Shown here: positions 49,601 to 58,600 of the stretch, piece after piece
Position numbering within the stretch: the first letter of the stretch is position 1
How the letters are laid out: every line of letters begins with the position of its first letter
Assembly: GCF_042477335.2 (NCBI RefSeq)
Contig: NC_091264.1
Location: forward strand, 32,675,386 to 32,739,385
DNA: 64,000 nucleotides
From: Ovis canadensis
Lineage: Eukaryota > Chordata > Mammalia > Artiodactyla > Bovidae
Direction of reading: 5' to 3'
Position numbers and translations under genes: made by a program
The notes under the pieces: generated by a model
Told to the model about the DNA's origin: nothing
The model's input: the letters and a program-made list of their open reading frames with translations, nothing else
Databases searched by the model: none

Positions 49601-52600
49601 CAGACACAACTGAGCATGCACCCACAATTCTAATCCTATATCCAGTGTCAGGGGAAGAGTCCGGAGCCTCCTAGGAAGTGCCTTTCAAGGACACCATCCC
49701 AGATTTAAGTTCCCAAATTCTCATGGGTTTGTGAGGTCCATCTTGTTATTTTAGAATCATGTCTCCACATCTTTAACACTTGGTATTTCCTTCTTTAAAT
49801 ATTAAATAAACCAAAAAAAGGCAGGACCTCTATCTAGATTAGGGATTAGGCTCAGGGAGAGCAGTGTGTGATCAGGATGAAAACAGAAGTATTCCTCCAC
49901 GCAGGCTGTAAGCCTCCCTCAAGCCCTACTGGGTACCAGCTTCTGAAAGTCTGGTCAGTCTCAAGTCAAGGTGGAGTCAACCTGGGCTCATGGTTAGAGG
50001 GTCAGTCTTGGGTCTGGGTTATCCATCAGTGGGTCAGGATAAAGGAGCAGTCTCTGGTCAGTGTTAAGAGGTCAATCTCAGGTTTCAGGATCAACCTCTG
50101 GTGCCGGGGTCCAGCCCGGGTGGATCCAGGGAATTTGAAGGGTGGACGGCGTTGGTGTGGAAAGACTTGTTTATTGATTGATATAAGATTAGATTAAGAA
50201 ACTATAGTGTAGTAGGAAGATTAAGTGGAGGAAGAGGGCTGAATAGCTTGGTTTACGCGGAAGACCAATAAAATTCCAGACAAGGAATTTGCACCATCTA
50301 CGTTGGGCCACCGGCGCCCGCTTGAATATCTAAGGGTGCCTCGCCTTAAGCTCCCTTTCGCGCGGGTCTTAACAGCCAGGGCAAGTAACTAGACCTGGCA
50401 AGCCTCTGCGCCCCAGGTGGAGATTCAGCCTGAAATTAAAGTAAAGAGCAGAGAGAGGGAAAGGGAGAGAAGAAGAGAGAGAGAAAGACACGGGGGGAGC
50501 CAGATTCCCAAGAAACCAGGCCGAGAGACTAGTTCGAGAAGCTGGTCCGAGAAACTGGTCCCATCCTTTGTTGTTCAGAAGGCCTTTTATACTTTTGATA
50601 AAACATGGAGATCAATGGGTAACACAAAATTATGTAGCGTTCGCAACCCAGATTCTTTCCGTATATCATTTTGTATACAAAAGGTCTCAGGTGATTTACA
50701 TTATCTTCTGGCCAAGAGGCTTGTTAACACTTTTTGGCTCTCTTCCTTAATGAATGTTAATTTTGTTTCCCCTGAAGTGTTTTTCTTTAATCTACATCTC
50801 CTTAAAGCGCTAAAGTTACATCTCTATAGAACAAAGGCGCAGTGGGTTATAACAAAGAAGGTACTTAACTCAAAGATCTAATGTTGCTAATACCAGGTCT
50901 ACTACTTGTTTTTCTATATACCAACTATATCTAAAAATAAAGGATATGAAAATTCAACAGCAAGCATTGACTCAACAAATGAAACTTTTAATCAGTCCTA
51001 TTCTAAAGATTTTGACTCCTCGGAAGCTCCTATATTCCTAGGATGTTTTCAGCTTCCTGTGCCTCCTGCGGTCAGGAGGCCTCAAACAATCACATGCGCA
51101 GTTGTACGGAGTCCTGCAGGCAGGCTAGAAAGCCGTCAGAGGGGTTTTTGGATTGAAACACTCTTTCAAATGCAGAAGACAAAAGCCCTGAATTGACTTT
51201 TTCCAGAAAATGTCAGAAGAGTGGAAAAGCAGAGCACAACAACCGGCAGATTTTTGTTGGGGTACATGCTTAGGAATTTCCAGAGGGGCCCCTGAAGTCT
51301 GAGCACGCCTTGCGTATGTCAGCTTCCTTCCTCATGACCTTGTCACGGGCGAGATTCCTCACACTGGCTCCCAGCACTCTGGTCATTTTTGCACCAGAGA
51401 CCATTCTGCCGCCCAGGGCTGTGAGCTGGTTAGGATCAGCTGATGGTCAAGGCTAAGTGTTGAACTGTCGCCAGGCCTCCTGGGAACAGGGTTAAGAGAA
51501 CAACCAAGACTAAAGGCAGTTTCTCTCCACGTAAAGTCCCCAGCCCCAGACAGGCATCAGACCACAACTGTGGTGTCCCCAGCGCCCTGTGAGTATGCGC
51601 TCTCATCTGGGTCCGTGCACACTCCCCCCACGCAGATGAACAGGAGGAGCAATTTCATTAAGTTTTATTCTTGGGAACTGTCGTCTTTGCAGACTCAGAA
51701 AGAGGGGGCTTGAACTGGGGCTGTGTGTCTTGAAGGGGATGGGGTCATGGAGGAAAGCTGGGGACATGCTGGGGGCAAGGTCCCTGCTAAGCGTGATGGT
51801 GGACTGTGTTTCAGGGAGGCCTACCCCAACTGCACGGTTCTGGAAGCCCGCCCGTGTTACAACGTAGCTCGTCTGATGTTCCTCGATGCAGAGAGGTAGT
51901 GGGGCTGGGGGTGGGAGGGCAACATCAGAGGTCCCCCTGCCCACTGCAGGGGGCATCTTGGCTGCCACTTAGGAGTCTGGCTCCCCTTCCAGTTGTTTCC
52001 CAGGGCGTCTGATTTTAATTTACCCCTGGAGCGCTTGTCAGTTTAGCTCTGGAAAGAGCAAATCCTGGAGGTTGGAGAAAGGGATTCCATTGTCCCCCCC
52101 ACCCCCACCCCATTTGAGGACGTACCCTTCCTCTGCTACAGTGTGAGAAATTTAGGCTATGGGAAGAACTTCTGGCCCTCAGGGGATGGTGGGGAGACCC
52201 TGGACTGGGGATATGTCTGAACCATGCACCCTAAGCAAACCCAAGAGCACAGTGGCTCTTGTGCTTGGGGAGTGGACTCCATGACCTCCGAGCTGGGCCA
52301 CCTACCCATCCTCCAGCAGACCCAGCTGGGCGGTGGGTGACCGGGCACCTGGGTCCCACAGAAAGAAGGCCGAGCGGGGAAAACTCTACTTCACAAACCT
52401 CCAGAGCAAGGACAACGTCCCCACCATGATCAACCCCAAGCCTTGTGGCCATCTGTGCTGCTGTGTGGTGCGTGGCTGCGAGCAGGTATGGGGCATCCTG
52501 GGCTCGGCTCAGGCCTCAGGGCCCCCCGGCCAGGGTGGGTGGGAGGCCCTGGGGAGGCAGGTCACAACAGAGATGGATGCATCTCCCAGTTAGGCCTGTC

Positions 52601-55600
52601 CTACAACCTTAGGAACACCCAAACACACAAGCAGGCCTTGCACATAAATACCCCAAGGTCGAGAGGTCCCAGAGGAAGCAGAGCTGGGGTGAGGACCGCG
52701 GGCAGGGGCAGCCCCTCCCATCTGTTCCTACATCCTGGATGCCGTAGTCCCACTGTTGGGCCTGTTCCCTGTACCTACAGCAACCAAGGTTTCAAAACCC
52801 AAATCAGGAGAGGTCAGCTAAGAGGCCAACTTGCTGAATTTACTAGCTCTGGCTTTCAGCAAGTTTCTGGATCACTCCGTGCGTGCCTCAGTTTCCTCAT
52901 CTGTAAATACAGGGCTGCTTGTACCCACCTCTCGGGGTGCTTGTGAGGAGAAGCGAGTGAACGGAGAGCTTAAGGCCGTGCCCAGGCTGCAGTCGGCTCC
53001 GGGCGGGGCCTTTGGGTGAAGGGAGGGGACCGGCGGCTTGACCGAGGCCCCACCTCGCTCGTCCGTCCTGGCAGGTGGAGGCCATCGAGTACTACACAAA
53101 GCTGGAGCAGAAGCTGAAGGAGGATTACAAGCGGGAGAAGGAGAAAGTGAACGAGAAGCCGCTTGGCATGGCCTTCGTCACCTTCCACAACGAGACCATC
53201 ACGGCCATGTGAGACCCGCCCGCCCGCCCCAGCCCCGAGGGGCCGGCTGGGGCTCTGGGTCCCCGGTAACCGTGCCCCCCTCCCCCAGCATCCTGAAGGA
53301 CTTCAACGTGTGTAAGTGCCAGGGCTGCACGTGCCGCGGGGAGCCCCGCTCCTCGTCCTGCAGCGAGTCCCTGCACATCTCCAACTGGACCGTGTCCTAC
53401 GCCCCCGACCCCCAGAACATCTACTGGTGAGCGGAGGGGGATGGCGCCGGCGTGGTTCCGTGGGGCCAGTAGGGCCCACAGTGGGGCACGGGAGGAGACG
53501 GAGGTCCTAGGTGTCTCTGGGGTCGGGTCAGGCATCCGGCCCCAAAGTGACGCCTCCACCCTCCCAGGGAGCACCTCTCCATCCGTGGCTTCATCTGGTG
53601 GCTCCGCTGCCTGGTCATCAATGTCGTCCTCTTCATCCTGCTCTTCTTCCTCACCACCCCGGCCATCATCATCACCACCATGGACAAGTTCAACGTCACC
53701 AAGCCTGTGGAGTACCTCAATGTAAGGCCCACACCCCAACCCTCCACACTGTGTGCCAAGACACAGACCCCCTGCCCAGTCTAGCTCTTGTCCTGCTTTT
53801 CCAGCCCAGCCCCGCTAAGAAGGTCCCACATGACCATGGGTTGCAGACCCCTCTGTGCTCTTCCCTCGGGCTCCGTGCCACCTTTCGCCAGGAGAGGCCT
53901 CCCTCGGTTCACACTCACCTAGAGGGGCTCTCCAGGAAGAGAGAGCCTGGGTCCATCCCTAACTAATCATGTGACCTCAAACCAAGTCCTTCTCCGCTCA
54001 ATCTCTCCAACCAAAGCGTCAAGGGCCAGACCAGATCCTTGGCCTCCAAACTTGGATTCTGATGCCTTTTATCCAACGAAATTGTACATGAAACTCAGTG
54101 TGGAAAAGCGAGGTCGCTCAGATGGCAGTGGTGGCAGTAGGGGGGAAGCTTCTGCTACTCCATCCTCACTCCCCCACAAGCCTCCTGGGAACCTCAAAGT
54201 TCATAAGACGGCACTTTGACAATCACTGGGTGATAACAGCATGATAGATAAGACCCAGGCTGCCTGCGTTCAAATCCACCCCCCACTCGTACTTCTTACT
54301 ATCTCATTTATTGAATTTCATTTTGCCTCAGTTTACTCATTTTTAAAATGGGGTAATATCAGTATTGTAAGAATTAATACATGAAAAGTACATGATCAAA
54401 AAAAAGACCATCATCAGTGCTTGGCACATAGTGGGTGTTCAGAAATGCTAACTGCTAATACAGTTCACGCAGGGATTGTACAGATGGCCCTGGCCCCCAG
54501 AGGTTCTGGGCTTATCTATTCATTTGGCTGCGTCGGGTCTTAGTTGTGGCACGCTGGAGCTTCATTGCGTCACGCGGGGTCTGCCGTTGCGGTGCGCAGA
54601 TTCTCTGGTTGTGGTGCACAAGACTCGGTAGTTGCAGGATGTGGACTCTCTGGTTGTGGCACTTGCTCTCCAGAGCATGCAGGCTTTCAGTTCCTCTGAG
54701 GCATGTGGGATCTTAGTTCGCCAATCAGGGACTGAACTTGGTACTGCACTGCAAGGTGTGGTAGGACTTCCACCAGGGAAGTCGCAATGTTCTGGACTTC
54801 CAATGAGGCCCTGGGAGCTGGGGGCAGGGGGAGGGGGGCCCGGGGCTCAGTGGAGGAGGGGGGCAGGTAAGCCACGCCAGCTGGGCCTACTAGACCACCC
54901 CTACCTGACACATCCTCCCCGCTGCCCTCTGCAGAACCCCATCATCACCCAGTTCTTCCCCACCCTGCTGCTGTGGTGCTTCTCGGCCCTGCTCCCCACC
55001 ATCGTCTACTACTCTGCCTTCTTTGAAGCCCACTGGACACGGTGAGACAACACCCCTCTACACCCACATAGTGACACTCCTGGGTGTACGCCCCCCACCT
55101 TCAGACCCCCCACGCCCTGGGCAGTCCCAGAGCTGGCAGGGGAGGGATGCTGACTGGGATCCTCACCTTGGGAAGGCCCCCTCCTTCCCAGGGCACCCTC
55201 CTGGGACTGCAGGAGCTTGGGGGAGCAGGCACGGGGCTGGCTCGCCTGACCTCTGCCCCCACCCCAGCTCCGGTGAGAACAGGACCACCATGCACAAGTG
55301 CTACACCTTCCTCATCTTCATGGTGCTGCTCCTGCCCTCGCTGGGACTGAGCAGGTGGGTTTTGGAGGAAGGGGTGGGAGCTGGGGTGGGGGACGGCGAG
55401 AGGGGGAGCAGCCAGGGGCCCCAGGTCTGGGGCACGTCCTCAGAGCTCGTGGATGGGACGCTCCCTCCTCTGGTGTTCTGGCTACTCCAGCCCCCAACAC
55501 CTCCATCTCCTTTCCTCCCCTCCCCAGCCTGGACCTCTTCTTCCGCTGGCTCTTTGACAAGAAATTCTTGGCTGAGGCAGCCATCCGGTTTGAGTGAGTG

Positions 55601-58600
55601 ACCAGGGTCCCCAGGGAGGAGACCAGATTGGGGGGTGGGTATTTCCCCCGTCGGAGGGTGCAGCAAAGCTCTCACCCCTGCAGTGGGGAGGAAGAGGGGC
55701 TTTTATCATGGTCAAGCATCCCAAAGGTCGCCCCCAGAGGCTGTCTCGGGTGCATACATGGGATGTCCAAGGGTCTATGTTGGGAACCACTCTGGATTCT
55801 GAGGTCACCCTTAGGGTATATTTGGGGCTTTGGGGCTTACACTCAGGGGGGTTTCTATGGTGGGCTCTGGGGCTTGTATCCTGGGACTAACCGTGGGAGC
55901 TGGAGCTTCACCCAGGGGGTTTGGAAAGGTCTATAGTGGGATCTTGGTTGTGCTGTGGGAATGACATGAGGGTTCCTAGGGGACTCCATGAAGGTCTCAT
56001 GTGCCAACCCTTTGAGCCTCTCTGGAAGGCTCTTGAGCTCACACCTCACTCAGAATGACCACGGAGGACTCTGGGGCTCACACCTTGGGGTGTTTCTGGC
56101 ACAAGCTCTGGGAACACCACTGAAGTCTCAGGCTGTGTGACTGCAGTTCTCTATGGGGTCCCTTCCCTGGAAATCCCTGTGAAGGGGTCTTGGGGGACAT
56201 GTGCCATGGCTTTTTATGGGGGAGCAGGTTCTAGGGGTCTTGCTCTAGGCCATCTGTAGTCACCTTGGGCTCACATTTGGGGTGTCATGGGTACTGACAA
56301 AGGTCCCTGGGCTCCCCCCCTCTGAAGACTTCCGGGGGAGGGTCTCTGGAGCTGAGTTCTGGGGGTGTCGGAGGCTCACACTCTGGGGGTTACTCTGGGT
56401 TGAATTAAGATCTAAGGCAGGGAGCCTTCGGGGTGTTCCTGGGGCTCACAGGGAGGGAGGGGGATGGCCGTGGAGATCTCCAGAATCATACCCTGAACGC
56501 TGGTCTCTCCAGGGGTCTCTAGCACTCTCTCCAGGGGTCTCTATGTGGCGCAAGTTCTAGGGGCGCCTCTGGGCTCACACACACTGAGGTTATCTTCCAC
56601 TTACTTTGGAGGCATCTGGGGGTTCACATTCAGGGGGCTCAGAGACATGGGTGCTTTGAGGGCTCAGCTGGAGGGTCCACGTGGAAAAAGGCACCTTAGG
56701 GGTGCTGGCACGCTGGCAGTGGGTAGGGGGGCCTCTGGGTCCCCCAAGAGTGCAGACCTGGAGCACCTGGTGCCCGCAGATGCGTGTTCCTGCCGGACAA
56801 CGGCGCCTTCTTCGTGAACTACGTCATTGCCTCCGCCTTTATCGGCAACGCCATGGACCTGCTGCGCATCCCGGGCCTGCTCATGTACATGATCCGGCTC
56901 TGCCTGGCGCGCTCGGCCGCCGAGAGGCGCAACGTGAAGCGGGTAGGGCCGCCCGGGGCTGCCGCGGCGCGCACAGCACCCCCTGGTGGCCCAACCGGAA
57001 ACTGCAGCAGCCGTGCTAGAGTGTGGGGGCCCCAGGGGGCCGGGACCTGGGGAGCCGAGTTCCGTGGCCCTCAGTCTCCCCCTTCCCGTCTGGGGCCTCA
57101 GTTTTCCCTTGCGTACAGTGACAAAGCGTAGCTAACCCTGAAGGCCCCTCCAGTTCTGCCAATCTAGTGTTCTGTGATGGGAACTGGGGGAGGTCTGGAT
57201 CTAGACCCAGGGTCCCTCTGCCCTAATCCCACACAGAGGGCTCTGGGCATCCAATTCCCAAGCCCACCAACCGGCCAGCCCCTCATCCCTCGAAGGCCCC
57301 ATCACTGTACCCACCCTGACCTCCGTCTCAGCCACAGCCCCTCTCTCTCCATCAGCTTCGCCCTGCCCTGCCCTGCCCTGGACACTGGGTTCCCTTCCCA
57401 CCCCCAGCTTCTTTTCTGGCCCCAGAGTTCCTGTCCCTTTCCCTCCTGCCACCTGCCTGAGCCCCTCCAGTCTTCCCCTCCTCTCCCCTCCCTGAGCCAC
57501 CCTCCTGCCCATCTCCCCCCCAGCATCAGGCCTACGAGTTCCAGTTTGGCGCAGCCTACGCTTGGATGATGTGCGTCTTCACGGTGGTCATGACCTACAG
57601 TATCACCTGCCCCATCATCGTGCCCTTCGGTAGGCACCGCCGCGCCGGGACCTGGGCCCTGCTCGGGGGGACCCAGGACCTCTCCCGCTCCACTCTAGCA
57701 AGGCAGGCCACCCGAGTGGACAGGGCCCTGGCTGGGAGACCGGCCCCTCGGGCCTCCCGCCTGGTCCCTGGCTCAGTCTGGGGCTCAGCCTGTGGGGGAG
57801 GAGGGTAAAGCCATCTCAGCTCAGGCTGGCTTTGGCCAGTGTGCTGGACCCCTGGGTGACATGTCCCCAACACGACCATATTCCCTCATACCAGTGCCTT
57901 CATGCAAGTGGGTATACATGGACAGAGAGCACATGCCTACTGAGGAGTCTACACGCACACACAGTTGTACGCAGGATCCACAGGCACACTTGGACACAGC
58001 CCTGTACACTCGGGAAAGACTTTTGGGTTTCAGGGAGGGTTTGGGTCCTTACCACTCATGGAAATACCCTGCTGTAGCCGCACCTTGTAACCTCGGCAAG
58101 TCCCTCTTCTTTCTGAAAAAATTAAGCAGTTTCTCTTCACCCCCATCATTCCCCTCATCTATCCTTTCCCCCCACTAACACCCTAATCCATTCACCACCC
58201 TCCCTGGTTATTGAAGGCTCCAGACTCCCAAACTAACCACCTTGTCCCCATTTGAAATGTCCCATTCCCTCAACCTCCAGGAAGAGAGACCTGACCACCT
58301 AACTTACACTCCTCTGTTTAGAGTCAGGGATAGGAAAAAGACAACATGCAGGAAGGTGCTTGCTGACCCAAACCAGTAGCTTCCTGCCAGTGAATTCCTG
58401 GTGAGGGGTTTCAGAGTGAGGGGGTTGAAGCAGGGGAAGCTGGGGTTCCGTGCTCCTGCAAGGGGCTTGGGGCTCTATTCTCTGCTGGGCCTGGGGCAGA
58501 AGAAGAAGGGGGCCAGCCCTCCAGTGACCTTGAAAGGCCCGGGACAAGCCATGACAGCCACACGCAGGCCCGGCAGCGCTGGTTCCGAGGTCAGGGCCGG

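Noticed and set aside
53125..53739. Minus-strand open frame of about 204 codons
   Set aside because: Antisense shadow of TMEM63B exons 13-15.
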